Assembly: GCA_964646615.1 (NCBI GenBank)
Contig: CAZYEV010000099.1
Location: 38,504 to 102,503 of the forward strand
Origin: M3007 sp964646615
Lineage (GTDB): Bacteria > Bacteroidota > Bacteroidia > Chitinophagales > Saprospiraceae
Reading direction: 5' to 3'
DNA length: 64,000 bases
Shown: in pieces, positions 27,388 through 35,542 of the stretch
Numbering within the stretch: position 1 is the first letter of the stretch
Layout of the letters: every line of letters starts with the position of its first letter
Program-made: the position numbers and the translations under genes
The notes under the pieces: generated by a model
Seen by the model: only the letters and a program-made list of their open reading frames with translations
What the model was told of the DNA's origin: nothing
Databases searched by the model: none

Positions 27388-28620
27388 CCATACCCGCCCG
27401 TTCAGGATGACGGTCTCAATCGGGTCGGTGCCAAAGAAGTACGGGACTTGCGCTACCGAAGTCATCGGGCGGGTAATGAACAGGTTGGCTTTTTTGCCCA
27501 CAGCAATGCTGCCGTAGTCCGCTTCCAGCTCCAGGGCTCTTGCGCCGTTGAGGGTAGCAGCGTTAATGGCTTCTTCGGGCAACATCTTCATCTGGATGCA
27601 AGCCAGCGAGACGACGAACGACATGCGCCCCGAAGGCGCCGAGCCAGGGTTGTAGTCCGACGCCAGCACTATAGGTAATCCGGCGTTGAGCATCTCCCGA
27701 GCCGGGGCATACGGAATGCCCAGAAAGAAGGCGCAGCCGGGCAAAAGCGTGGGCAGTGTGGCGCTGTCGCGCAACAGCGCGATTTCTTCTGGCCCAACGC
27801 ATTCTAAGTGATCCACGGATAACGCGCCATTGGCCACGCCTACCTGCACACCGCCCGAATTGGCCAGCTCATTGGCATGTATCCTGGGCTTCAGCCCGTA
27901 TTTCCAGGCGGCTTGCAGGATGCGTTCCGTCTCCGCAGGGGTGAAAAAGCCCCGGTCGCAAAACACATCGCAGTATTCGGCTAGCCCTTCCTCTGCCACA
28001 CGCGGCAGCATCTGGTGGATAATCAGGTCTATGTAATCGTTTCGCCGCGCGCGGTACTCTTCCGGCACGGCATGCGCCCCCAGAAAGGTCGCTTTGATGG
28101 GTATGGGGCTAAGGACTTTCAGGCGCCGAATGACGCGCAGCATCTTCAGCTCGCTCTCTACACTCAGGCCGTAGCCGCTCTTGATTTCAATAGCACCGGT
28201 ACCCTGGGCGATAACTTCACACAGCCGTTGCCAGGCGCTTTCCAGGAGCGCCTCTTCTGACATTTGACGCAGCCGCCGCGCCGAGTTCAGAATGCCGCCA
28301 CCGCGCCGCGCGATCTCCTCGTACGACAGGCCGCGGATGCGATCCACAAACTCCTCGTCGCGCGGGGCTGCAAATACTAAATGCGTGTGTGCGTCGCACC
28401 AAGATGGGAATACCATGCGTCCCGTGGCATCCAGTACCGTATCGGCTCGCTCCGGGCAGCGCTCCATAGGCCCAAAGGCCGCTATTCGGTCGTTTTCAAT
28501 GAGCAAAAACGCCTCGGCTACGGTGGGCAGGTGGCGCATGTCTTCTCCTTTCACCACCGAACGCCGACGCTTCTCCGCCTGCACTAACAGACCTATATTT
28601 CGAATGAGCAATGTAGCCAT
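27376..28620 (-). CDS. hutI: Imidazolonepropionase
   Basis: HutI hydrolyses 4-imidazolone-5-propionate to N-formimidoyl-L-glutamate in histidine breakdown. The 414-residue product is a metal-dependent amidohydrolase. Visible motifs are the metal ligands in CDAHTHL (His78, His80), GGGILNSARRLR, EIKSGYGL, a third His in TFLGAHAVP, HANELANSGG and the Asp in LASDYNPGSAP. Length and motifs match HutI closely. The other hut genes (hutH, hutU, hutG) are not in this window. An ABC-F gene lies 58 bases upstream on the same strand. Confidence 0.95.
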   Translation of the reverse strand: MATLLIRNIGLLVQAEKRRRSVVKGEDMRHLPTVAEAFLLIENDRIAAFGPMERCPERADTVLDATGRMVFPSWCDAHTHLVFAAPRDEEFVDRIRGLSYEEIARRGGGILNSARRLRQMSEEALLESAWQRLCEVIAQGTGAIEIKSGYGLSVESELKMLRVIRRLKVLSPIPIKATFLGAHAVPEEYRARRNDYIDLIIHQMLPRVAEEGLAEYCDVFCDRGFFTPAETERILQAAWKYGLKPRIHANELANSGGVQVGVANGALSVDHLECVGPEEIALLRDSATLPTLLPGCAFFLGIPYAPAREMLNAGLPIVLASDYNPGSAPSGRMSFVVSLACIQMKMLPEEAINAATLNGARALELEADYGSIAVGKKANLFITRPMTSVAQVPYFFGTDPIETVILNGRVWKKP

Positions 28621-28678
28621 ATAGCCGACCTATGCAACAAATATCGTTTGTGCCTGAATCATGAGGAACTCGTTGGCA

Positions 28679-30607
28679 TCAGCCCAATTGCTCTGTAGCG
28701 GCCTCCCATTCGGCATAGCAGCGCTCCAATTCGGCCTGGTTGGCGCGGTAACGCTCTAAGGTTTGCTGATGGTCGGGCCGGCTGTAAAAGTCGGTTTGGC
28801 CCATCTGTTCTTCCATCTTTTTGAGTTCGGCCTCGATTTCAGCGATGCGTTTTTCGGCGCGTTGTGCCTGGCGTTGCAGTTGTTTTTTCTCCTCGGGTGT
28901 GCGGGCAGCGCCGGCCTTTACCTGCTGGTCGGGGGCGGCATAGCTGTCGGCTGCGCGGCTGGGTTGCAGGGTGCGCAGTTCGACCTGGCGCATGTTGTCT
29001 AATTGGCGCTTTTCAAGGAAGTAGTTGACGTCGCCCAAATATTCGCGCAGCTGGTGGTCGCGGAATTCGATGGTGCGCGTGGTGAGGCCGCTGAGAAATT
29101 CGCGGTCGTGGCTGACGACGAGTAGTGTGCCGTTGTAGTCGAGCAGCGCCTGCTTGAGCACGTCTTTGGAGAGCATGTCCAAGTGGTTGGTTGGCTCGTC
29201 GAGCACCAGGAAGTTAAAGGGTTTCAGCAGCATGCAGGCCAGGGCCAATCGGGCGCGTTCGCCGCCGGAGAGGGCGACGACCTTCTTCTCTACATCTTCG
29301 CCGCTGAAGAGGAAGGCGCCCAGGATAGCGCGCAGGCGCGTGCGCATTTCGGGCGGGCTGTGTTGCTCCATCGTTTCCAGCAACGTGAGGCGCGGGTTGA
29401 GGGTTTCCGCCTGATTTTGAGCGTAATAGCCCACGCTGACGCTGTAGCCCAAAGTGGCCTGGCCGCTGGTGGGTGGTTCCAAGCCAATAAGGATTTTGGC
29501 CAGTGTGGTTTTGCCCTGGCCATTCTGGCCTACGAAGGCGACGCGCTCACCGCGCAGGATCTGGAAGTTCACGTTTTCCAACACCTTTACCGCCCCGTAG
29601 CGCTTGGTCAGGTTTTCGGCTTTGGCCACTACCTCGCCCGAGCGCGGAGCATCGGGAAAGCGCAGGCGCATGACGGCGGTATCCTGCTCTTCAATTTCGA
29701 TGCGCTCCATTTTGTCCAGCTGCTTTTGCATGCTTTGAGCGGCTTTTGTTTTGGTGGCTTTCGCCATAAAGCGGTTGATGGTGCGCTCGCGGTCGGCAAT
29801 GAGGCGCTGCTGATTTTCGTAGGCGGCTTGCAGCTTTTCGCGGCGGTCGGCGCTGAGCTCCACGTATTTGGAATAGGGCGCCTTGTAGTCTTCCAATCGG
29901 CCCAGCACGATCTCGACGGTTCGGTTGGTTACGTTGTCCAAGAAGCGGCGGTCGTGGCTGATGACGATGAGCATGCCCGGATATTTGTTGAGCCAGTCTT
30001 CGAGCCACAGGATGCTCTCGATGTCTAAGTGGTTAGTCGGCTCGTCCAAGAGGATAAGGTCGGGCTGTCGGAGCAGGATTTTGGCCAATTCAACGCGCAT
30101 TTGCCAGCCGCCGGAGAGTTCTTCGGTCATCCGCGTCATGTCGCTGTGCTGGAAACCCAGGCCCGTCAGTACACGCTCGGCATCGGCAGACGTAGTGGCT
30201 AAGCCCAGGTGATGCAGCCGTTCGGTGATGTCGCCCATTTGCTCGAGCAAGCGGAGGTACTCGTCGGACTCGTAGTCGTCGCGCTGCGCCAGCGCATCCT
30301 GCACTTGCTGGAGTTGTTTTTCCAATTCGAGCACTTCCGCAAAGGCGGTCATGGCTTCTTCCAGTACGGTCTTGCCCTTGGGCAGCAGCATGTCCTGGTG
30401 CAGGTAACCAATCGTGAAATGGGCGGGCTTGACCACCTGCCCTTCGTGCGGCGACATCTCGCCGGCAATGATCTTCAGCAGGGTGGATTTGCCGGCGCCG
30501 TTGCGGCCCACCAAACCAATGCGCTCACCGGGCTTGACTACCAGGTTGATGGAGTCCATGAGCACCCGGTCGCCGTATTGCACGTAAATGTTGTTCAGGG
30601 TAAGCAT
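28679..30607 (-). CDS. ABC-F family ATPase (ribosome-associated, Uup/YdiF-like)
   Basis: ABC-F proteins are cytoplasmic twin ATPases without membrane domains that act on the ribosomal E-site. The 642-residue product has two ABC cassettes. The first has Walker A GRNGAGKSTL, signature LSGGWQMRVELA and Walker B LILLDEPTNHLD. The second has GQNGQGKTTL, LSGGERARLALA and FLVLDEPTNHLD. Between them lies the charged linker (about 240-320) that contacts P-site tRNA. The C-terminal 80 residues are a lysine/glutamate-rich coiled coil (EEKKQLQRQAQRAEKRIAE), as in Uup and YdiF. The ATG at 30607 (MLTLNNIYVQYGDRVL) is preferred over upstream in-frame codons because a promoter lies at 30616-30623 and the ABC domain starts at once. 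Confidence 0.93.
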   Translation of the reverse strand: MLTLNNIYVQYGDRVLMDSINLVVKPGERIGLVGRNGAGKSTLLKIIAGEMSPHEGQVVKPAHFTIGYLHQDMLLPKGKTVLEEAMTAFAEVLELEKQLQQVQDALAQRDDYESDEYLRLLEQMGDITERLHHLGLATTSADAERVLTGLGFQHSDMTRMTEELSGGWQMRVELAKILLRQPDLILLDEPTNHLDIESILWLEDWLNKYPGMLIVISHDRRFLDNVTNRTVEIVLGRLEDYKAPYSKYVELSADRREKLQAAYENQQRLIADRERTINRFMAKATKTKAAQSMQKQLDKMERIEIEEQDTAVMRLRFPDAPRSGEVVAKAENLTKRYGAVKVLENVNFQILRGERVAFVGQNGQGKTTLAKILIGLEPPTSGQATLGYSVSVGYYAQNQAETLNPRLTLLETMEQHSPPEMRTRLRAILGAFLFSGEDVEKKVVALSGGERARLALACMLLKPFNFLVLDEPTNHLDMLSKDVLKQALLDYNGTLLVVSHDREFLSGLTTRTIEFRDHQLREYLGDVNYFLEKRQLDNMRQVELRTLQPSRAADSYAAPDQQVKAGAARTPEEKKQLQRQAQRAEKRIAEIEAELKKMEEQMGQTDFYSRPDHQQTLERYRANQAELERCYAEWEAATEQLG

Positions 30608-30615
30608 AGCGCGCG

Positions 30616-30623
30616 CAAAGGTA
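30616..30623 (-). promoter_or_regulatory. Promoter -7 element of the ABC-F gene (TACCTTTG), very short leader
   Basis: TACCTTTG on the minus strand ends 8 bases before the ABC-F ATG at 30607. Transcription starting 6-8 bases downstream would give a leaderless or nearly leaderless mRNA. Confidence 0.5.
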
Positions 30624-30634
30624 GGACAGCATCG

Positions 30635-30642
30635 TAACTTTG
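30635..30642 (+). promoter_or_regulatory. Promoter -7 element of the DUF4230 gene (TAACTTTG)
   Basis: An exact TAnnTTTG match on the plus strand lies 53 bases upstream of the DUF4230 start codon and back to back with the ABC-F promoter element only 11 bases away. Confidence 0.5.
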
Positions 30643-30695
30643 CCTGAAACACTCGAAAAAGAGCATCCTTCCCGCCACCTTCTAAACACGCGCTC

Positions 30696-31952
30696 ATGGC
30701 TACGAAACAACCCGACGCTCCGCAACCGGCCTCCGGAACGCCGGCATTAGGCAAGCAAATACTCCTGCTGGCCCTCATCTCCGTCGCAGGCGTGTTGCTT
30801 TTCCGACTGCTGACGTCCGACAACGCCATAACCGATATGCTCAAAAAACCGCAAGGCGTACAACTGACCTATATCCCTTCCGACTTCAACCCTAACCTCA
30901 ACGAAGAAGCAACGCTGCAAATCCTCTCCCAGCCAGAGAAATACCGCAAAGAGTTCGACGATCTGGTCTATAACTTCAACCTGTCGCTGCTCTACCACGT
31001 AGCCAATCGGATGAACCTAGACGACAGCCTCAAACGCCGCCTCGAACCCGAATACCGCAAGCACCACGACTACCTGAAGAGCCTGTATTTCAGCGACTTC
31101 GTTGCCCTGAAAGACACCACGGCCTACCTGTACGAAAACTGGTACCACGACAACAGCAACCAGGCCGTGCGCGTCTTCAACGAAGTTGCGGGCAAATACA
31201 CCTGCTTTTTCGTTACCCAAATCATGGCCACCCTGCTGAAAGTTACCGATGGGCAGCTGCTGGCAAAAGGCCGCAACGTGGACAACCCTTGCGGCATCGC
31301 CATTAACGAAGCCCTGCGCCCTATGGTCGAGCGCTTGCAAACACGCGCTGCCATCCGCGATTTCAGCGCCTCGCGCGGCATGCTGCGCGACAAGGTGAGC
31401 CAGGGCATTGCCGAACTGGCCACTTACGAGGTGCGCAGCCGTATGGGCTTGGATAAATCGCTGTCGTACAAAATTTTCGGCATTCCAGTCTCTCGAACAG
31501 ACATTCGCATTGAGGCCATGAGCGTCATTAAAGCCGGCTTCAAACTCGACCAGAATTTTGACGTTACGTTCAACCCTCGAAAAGGCGTTGTGTACGTAAC
31601 GCTGCCGCCGCCCACCATCCTGTCGCACGAAGTCTTTCCGCGCGTGGACCAACTGGACGTGGGTATCCTGGCCGGCATCAACGAGGAAGAAATGAACCGC
31701 AACTTCAACGAACTGCGCCGACAGTTCCGACAGGACGCCATCGAAAACGACCGCATCCTGGAGCGCGCGCGCGAACGCGCCGACAGCGTCCTGCAACTCA
31801 TGCTGGGCCCCGTGGTCAAGAGCATGGGCAAAAACTATCGCTTAGAACTGCGCTTCCGCGATAGCAGCCTGCCTCCGCCCGACCAGCCCGATGCACCACA
31901 ACAACCCGCCCGCAACGCCCCCGCTACGCGCCAGCAGTTCCTTCCGCAATAG
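30696..31952 (+). CDS. DUF4230-like membrane-anchored protein
   Basis: The 418-residue product has a short cytoplasmic N-terminus, one membrane helix (about 20-38, LLLALISVAGVLLFRLL) and a large domain on the other side. Residues about 230-385 resemble DUF4230. They include KAGFKLDQNFDVTFNPRKGV followed by YVTLPPPTILSHEV, then a long helix rich in E, R and N. The C-terminal 30 residues are proline- and glutamine-rich. The function of this family is not known. The N-terminal 190 residues are helical and less recognisable. The gene diverges from the ABC-F gene, and its last 29 bases overlap the 3' end of the convergent gene. Confidence 0.7.
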   Translation: MATKQPDAPQPASGTPALGKQILLLALISVAGVLLFRLLTSDNAITDMLKKPQGVQLTYIPSDFNPNLNEEATLQILSQPEKYRKEFDDLVYNFNLSLLYHVANRMNLDDSLKRRLEPEYRKHHDYLKSLYFSDFVALKDTTAYLYENWYHDNSNQAVRVFNEVAGKYTCFFVTQIMATLLKVTDGQLLAKGRNVDNPCGIAINEALRPMVERLQTRAAIRDFSASRGMLRDKVSQGIAELATYEVRSRMGLDKSLSYKIFGIPVSRTDIRIEAMSVIKAGFKLDQNFDVTFNPRKGVVYVTLPPPTILSHEVFPRVDQLDVGILAGINEEEMNRNFNELRRQFRQDAIENDRILERARERADSVLQLMLGPVVKSMGKNYRLELRFRDSSLPPPDQPDAPQQPARNAPATRQQFLPQ

Positions 31953-33432
31953 GCCGGGCGGGGTCTAACTCGTTCAACTTGCTCTGATACCAACGCGCCT
32001 CGATGACGCCAGGGTGCTGCTGTATATCCTGACGCAAATTGCGAATGCTGCCAGCGCGGCGCCGCTCTCGAGGAGTCAAGTATAGCCGCCATAGGCGTGT
32101 CGTGATGCTGTAGAAGTCCTGAAAGGCTCGGCGTTTTGCTGCCGGAAGTTGGTGGTCACGGGTTAGAGCCATGCGCAAAGCGTGAAGTCGGCTTTCCACA
32201 GAGGTCTCCGCTTTTAGCTCGTAAAAATTTTTGATCTCCAACACGCGCAGGATGTATTGGAGCGATAAATCCTCAAAGTGCAACCCGTTGAGCAGATATA
32301 GCGAGTCGCTGTAATTCCCTTCTTCAAAGGCGACATGGGCCTGAGCCAGCCGATAGTACATCTCGCTCGCTTCAGGGCCGTACACGCTGTGGCGGCACTG
32401 AGCAATAAGCCGCCGGACGAAAGGCAAGTCCTGCGCATACACGCCCATGCGCACTAACGAGATAAACGCATTGGCGTGAATGGTCTCCGCACGCGCAGCC
32501 AGCCGGTCCACCTTTTGCTGATAGAGCCGCAACAGGTGCTCCCGATAACGAGAGAACTGAAAGTTGCGCGCACAAAAGTTGTAAATGATCGTCTCGAAGC
32601 GCTCCCGCTCATAAGGCTCTATTCGGTCTCGGAGCTCCAAATAAAGCGTGAGCAGGGCCTCGAAGGCCTGCTCCTGCTCTTCTCGACTGCCCACCGTAGT
32701 CTGTATCGCTGTAGTGTACAGTCGTCCTATCTCCGTACGAAACCAGGATGCCTCCGACTGGGCGAAGAAGGCATCAACATATTGCCTCACATCCACATTG
32801 GGCGTCAGAGTGTGTTGGGTTTCCAGGCTCAAAAGGGCCAATAAAAGATCCGCTCGTTGAGAAAAGTACCACTGCTCCAACGCTTCCAAAGCATTCGGAA
32901 GGTTGGCCCCCTCGCTCACGTCCGCAATAGCAATCGAATACCAGGAGAGTATTCGCTCTGCTGCCCATTTCTTTCGATCATTTTCCTGACCAATGGAACT
33001 ATCTTTCTCCAGGCGCCGTTTGAGTTGATGTAAATACCGTCTGGCAACCTTGAGTGCCCCTCGGGACATGAAAAAATCCACTATCTGAGCAATATCGTAA
33101 TCCTTTTCCCGCAGCGCCCCAGCGCCGCTCATCTCTACCTGGATAAACTCTCGTACTCGACAGAGCGCCTCATGCTGCGCCTGATTTAGACGCCCCGAAT
33201 GGAAAGGCACCTGGCCAAACACCGCTTCAAACACGCGCTCCCGCTCCAACATGTTCACCCATTCGCTGCTATTAAATCGCTGCAAAACCTCGACCAAATA
33301 GCGCAAAAGCCTGCTTCCGTCGTCCTTTGTCCGGCTGTTCTGGCAATAGGGAGAGTCCAAAAAAAGTAGCAAGCGCTCTCTATCCTCTTCCGTAAACGCA
33401 GAAAGGTCTTCTAACAGGTCAGACTTTAACAT
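31924..33432 (-). CDS. Conserved helical protein, paralogue of the product at 46991-48721
   Basis: I do not recognise a named domain. The 502-residue product has no signal peptide or membrane helix and appears almost wholly alpha-helical, rich in R, L, E and Y. That suggests a helical-repeat scaffold, but no clean TPR consensus is visible. It is a diverged relative of the 576-residue protein at 46991-48721. Both begin with a motif of the form L-x-E-D-x-x-x-L-x-x-F-L/V-x-S-P-x-x-N (here LLLFLDSPYCQNS) and end with an R-R-A-x4-F-Y block and a W-x3-K-x-x-E-L motif. Its 3' end overlaps the convergent DUF4230 gene by 29 bases. Function is unknown. Confidence 0.75.
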   Translation of the reverse strand: MLKSDLLEDLSAFTEEDRERLLLFLDSPYCQNSRTKDDGSRLLRYLVEVLQRFNSSEWVNMLERERVFEAVFGQVPFHSGRLNQAQHEALCRVREFIQVEMSGAGALREKDYDIAQIVDFFMSRGALKVARRYLHQLKRRLEKDSSIGQENDRKKWAAERILSWYSIAIADVSEGANLPNALEALEQWYFSQRADLLLALLSLETQHTLTPNVDVRQYVDAFFAQSEASWFRTEIGRLYTTAIQTTVGSREEQEQAFEALLTLYLELRDRIEPYERERFETIIYNFCARNFQFSRYREHLLRLYQQKVDRLAARAETIHANAFISLVRMGVYAQDLPFVRRLIAQCRHSVYGPEASEMYYRLAQAHVAFEEGNYSDSLYLLNGLHFEDLSLQYILRVLEIKNFYELKAETSVESRLHALRMALTRDHQLPAAKRRAFQDFYSITTRLWRLYLTPRERRRAGSIRNLRQDIQQHPGVIEARWYQSKLNELDPARPIAEGTAGA

Positions 33433-33494
33433 GGTCGTAATCAGCGCTTGAGAATTCCATCGAAAAAAGGCGCTGCAATGTTAAGCCACACCAA

Positions 33495-33926
33495 ATGCTC
33501 TTTGTTATGAGACATTATTTTATTTTCGCTTTCATCATCGTCGTAGAGGTGATCCTTCGCACCGTCCCGACAACTACCGAGCAAACCTGCAATAACCTGG
33601 CGGATCGCTACTATCATCAGGCCACAGCACTGGCGGACTCAGCCTATACGTTCCTGTGGGCAACTGCTTCAGGTGTCTATGTCCCAACCAAAGTGGCCGT
33701 AGGCAACGTGCAATTCGTCGCCGAGTACGATCCCGCCAACGACAAATTCGTCATCGCAGGCCCCTGCGGCAACACCGACTGGAGTGCGTTTCAGGTGCAG
33801 GACAAAACGCTCCGCTATCAGAAAGACGGCTTTGCTTTCGAGGCACAATGCTTTAGCGAAAACGGCGGCCCGCTGAAAATCAAGGTACTGCCCAGGAGTA
33901 ACACCAGCATCGAAGCCTTCCGCTAA
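33495..33926 (+). CDS. Small secreted protein of unknown function
   Basis: The 143-residue product starts with a hydrophobic signal-like segment (MRHYFIFAFIIVVEVIL after an optional four-residue extension). The mature part of about 115 residues has three cysteines (in QTCNNLA, GPCGNTD and EAQCFSE) and mixed beta/helix character. I do not recognise the family. Two starts are possible, ATG at 33495 and ATG at 33507. The second gives a more usual signal peptide with an early arginine. It diverges from the helical-protein gene and has no downstream partner on its strand. Confidence 0.55.
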   Translation: MLFVMRHYFIFAFIIVVEVILRTVPTTTEQTCNNLADRYYHQATALADSAYTFLWATASGVYVPTKVAVGNVQFVAEYDPANDKFVIAGPCGNTDWSAFQVQDKTLRYQKDGFAFEAQCFSENGGPLKIKVLPRSNTSIEAFR

Positions 33927-34233
33927 AGCAGGTATGGCCTGCTGTGGACGGATGTGCAGGGCCTCCAAAACTGCTGTCCCTCCTCCTATGCACATCGAGA
34001 GACGCGAAGAGACGCCGGGAAGAAACATCTCTGCGGCTCTGTGCGTCCTCTGCATTTTTCTAACTTTTGCCTGACAGCAGCCTTGCATAAGGTCCGTATT
34101 TAACCCGGCGAACACAACAGGCTTGGGCAAACTTCACGTTTGTCCGTGCTTATTTTTTACGCCAGGGAGCTGCTCTCTAAAGCCTCAAACCCGGCATTGA
34201 ACAGACGCCAACCGTTGAAAAGCACGCTATTTA

Positions 34234-34271
34234 CGCTTTTTTCCCGGAGGCATGTCCGGATAAAAAATGCG
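34234..34271. repeat. Strong imperfect hairpin (5+6+3 bp) in non-coding DNA
   Basis: The sequence pairs 34234-34236 with 34269-34271, 34237-34242 with 34262-34267 (T6/A6) and 34244-34248 with 34255-34259, around a GGCATG loop. It lies in a gene-free stretch. It could be a terminator, part of a small RNA, or a remnant repeat. Confidence 0.5.
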
Positions 34272-34385
34272 CTATTTTGTGCCTTTTTTGGGCCGTCTGT
34301 TACTATCCATTTTTGTGCTCGTGTAGCGGCTATTGAATACCTGACGTTGCCGAAAAGGCAATTTTGATCAGTGTGAAAACGGAAA

Positions 34386-34415
34386 GCGCAGGTAAGCCCC
34401 CATGCTTGCCTGCGC
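34386..34415 (-). terminator. Terminator of the SRPBCC gene
   Basis: A 12-bp stem (34386-34397 with 34404-34415, one G-U pair) closes a 6-base loop 9 bases after the SRPBCC stop codon. It is followed by a T-rich tract on the minus strand. The plus strand is also T-rich after the stem, so it may work both ways. Confidence 0.7.
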
Positions 34416-34423
34416 AATTCTTT

Positions 34424-34924
34424 TTATACAGCCATTGCTGCCGTCTCTGCGGCGGCGCCCAGGCGCCCGAAGCGCTTTTCCAAGACCTGAAAGCGGTAAT
34501 CAAAAATTTCCTCCAACTGACGGCGGACGAAAAGGGCGTGTGCCAGCTTGCCCAGCGGCCCCAGCGGCAGGCGATAATGCACCAAATCCGTCATCTCTAC
34601 ACCGCCCTCAATGGGTTTGAAATGGTGCTGGTGATGCCACAGCGCATACGGACCCACGCGCTGCTCGTCTACAAAAAACTCGCCTTCGCGTACGTGCGTG
34701 ATCTCCGTCATCCAAAACAGCGGGATGCCCAACACGGGCCGAACGGTATAAGTAATGATCTGGCCCGGATACATGCGGCCCACCCACTTGGGGTCAGAAA
34801 GCACCTGAAAACGCATGTAGGCAGGGGTAATGTCGCGCAAATTGAGCGGAGAGGAAAAGAAGTCCCAGGCTTCTTCAATGGAAATCGGCAGGCGCTGCAC
34901 GCGCTCTAAAGTGTACACACCCAT
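34424..34924 (-). CDS. SRPBCC family (START-like) ligand-binding protein
   Basis: The 166-residue product fits the helix-grip fold of the SRPBCC superfamily. It has MGVYTLERVQRLPISIEEAWDFFSSPLN at the start (family motif P-x-x-x-V/A-W-x-F-x-x-P-x-N-L), a central strand run (GQIITYTVRP, HVREGEFFVDEQRVGPYALWHHQHHF), the D-L-V-H-Y-R-L-P-L-G-x-L-G motif and a long C-terminal helix. Such proteins bind hydrophobic ligands, and the ligand here is not known. The ATG at 34924 is chosen because the family begins at this point. An in-frame start 33 bases upstream adds a basic extension. A CBS gene lies upstream on the same strand. Confidence 0.85.
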   Translation of the reverse strand: MGVYTLERVQRLPISIEEAWDFFSSPLNLRDITPAYMRFQVLSDPKWVGRMYPGQIITYTVRPVLGIPLFWMTEITHVREGEFFVDEQRVGPYALWHHQHHFKPIEGGVEMTDLVHYRLPLGPLGKLAHALFVRRQLEEIFDYRFQVLEKRFGRLGAAAETAAMAV

Positions 34925-35002
34925 AGTTTTTTTTGCCCTCTTAAACAGGGCAGGCACCGTAGGGTTGAGCGGGCTTTTCCGAAAACGGCACCGAGGCCAT
35001 CC

Positions 35003-35428
35003 TTACATGTTCTCCGGGATGAACTTATCCAGATTCTCCGGATACTCCTTGTTGTAGGAATAGCGCAGGATATCGTAGCTGGTAATGATCCCTACCAGTT
35101 CACCCGCGTCGTTGACAATGGGGATGGCGTGAAAGAGATGCTCCATGAGCACTTCTGCGGCGGCGCCGATGTGCTGGTGCGGTTCCAGCGTGGCCAATTT
35201 GGTGGTCATTACGTCGCGCACCTTCGTGTGCTGGTACTCTTCGGCCGATTTGCCGAGTTTGAACATATCCCAGGCAGTGATCATCCCGACCAGTTTTTTC
35301 CCCTCCAGGACGGGCAGGTGGTGGATGCGCTTAGTCATCAGGATTTCACGAGCCTTGCCCAGTGTATCGTCTGGCGTCAGGGTGATGAGCTTAGTGCTCA
35401 TGATCGTGTCAATGGTTTCGTTCATCAT
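35003..35428 (-). CDS. Stand-alone CBS-pair protein
   Basis: The 141-residue product consists only of two CBS motifs. The first covers about residues 8-60 (DTIMSTKLITLTPDDTL to HHLPVLEGKKLVGMITAWDM) and the second about 70-125 (VRDVMTTKLATLEPHQHI to HAIPIVNDAGELVGIITSYDIL). Such single Bateman modules bind AMP, ATP or related nucleotides and regulate partner proteins. The partner is unknown. It lies upstream of the SRPBCC gene and downstream of pyrB on the same strand, but the 114-base gap to pyrB contains only a weak hairpin. Confidence 0.9.
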   Translation of the reverse strand: MMNETIDTIMSTKLITLTPDDTLGKAREILMTKRIHHLPVLEGKKLVGMITAWDMFKLGKSAEEYQHTKVRDVMTTKLATLEPHQHIGAAAEVLMEHLFHAIPIVNDAGELVGIITSYDILRYSYNKEYPENLDKFIPENM

Positions 35429-35542
35429 AGGCCAGCTAACCGTTTTTTATCATGAAAAAAATCGCGGCCCAAAGTAGGGCGCTTTGCGCATGTGGACAAA
35501 TGGGCCGATGAGAATTAACGCGAAAAAAGATGTCGGGCAGTG

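Larger units (their letters stand above)
33927..34423. other. Non-coding stretch with two hairpins
   Basis: These 497 bases are less GC-rich than their neighbours and hold no convincing gene. Short frames on both strands around 34140-34417 lack homology cues. The region contains a 14-bp hairpin with small internal loops at 34234-34271, near-matches to the -7 promoter element around 34060, and the terminator of the SRPBCC gene at 34386-34415. Confidence 0.55.

Noticed and set aside
34140..34417. Short overlapping frames on both strands near 34.2 kb
   Set aside because: They overlap a strong hairpin and each other and show no domain, signal or conserved pattern.
35429..35542. Terminator between pyrB and the CBS gene
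   Set aside because: Only a 4-5-bp stem with an A-rich flank is present, too weak to call.
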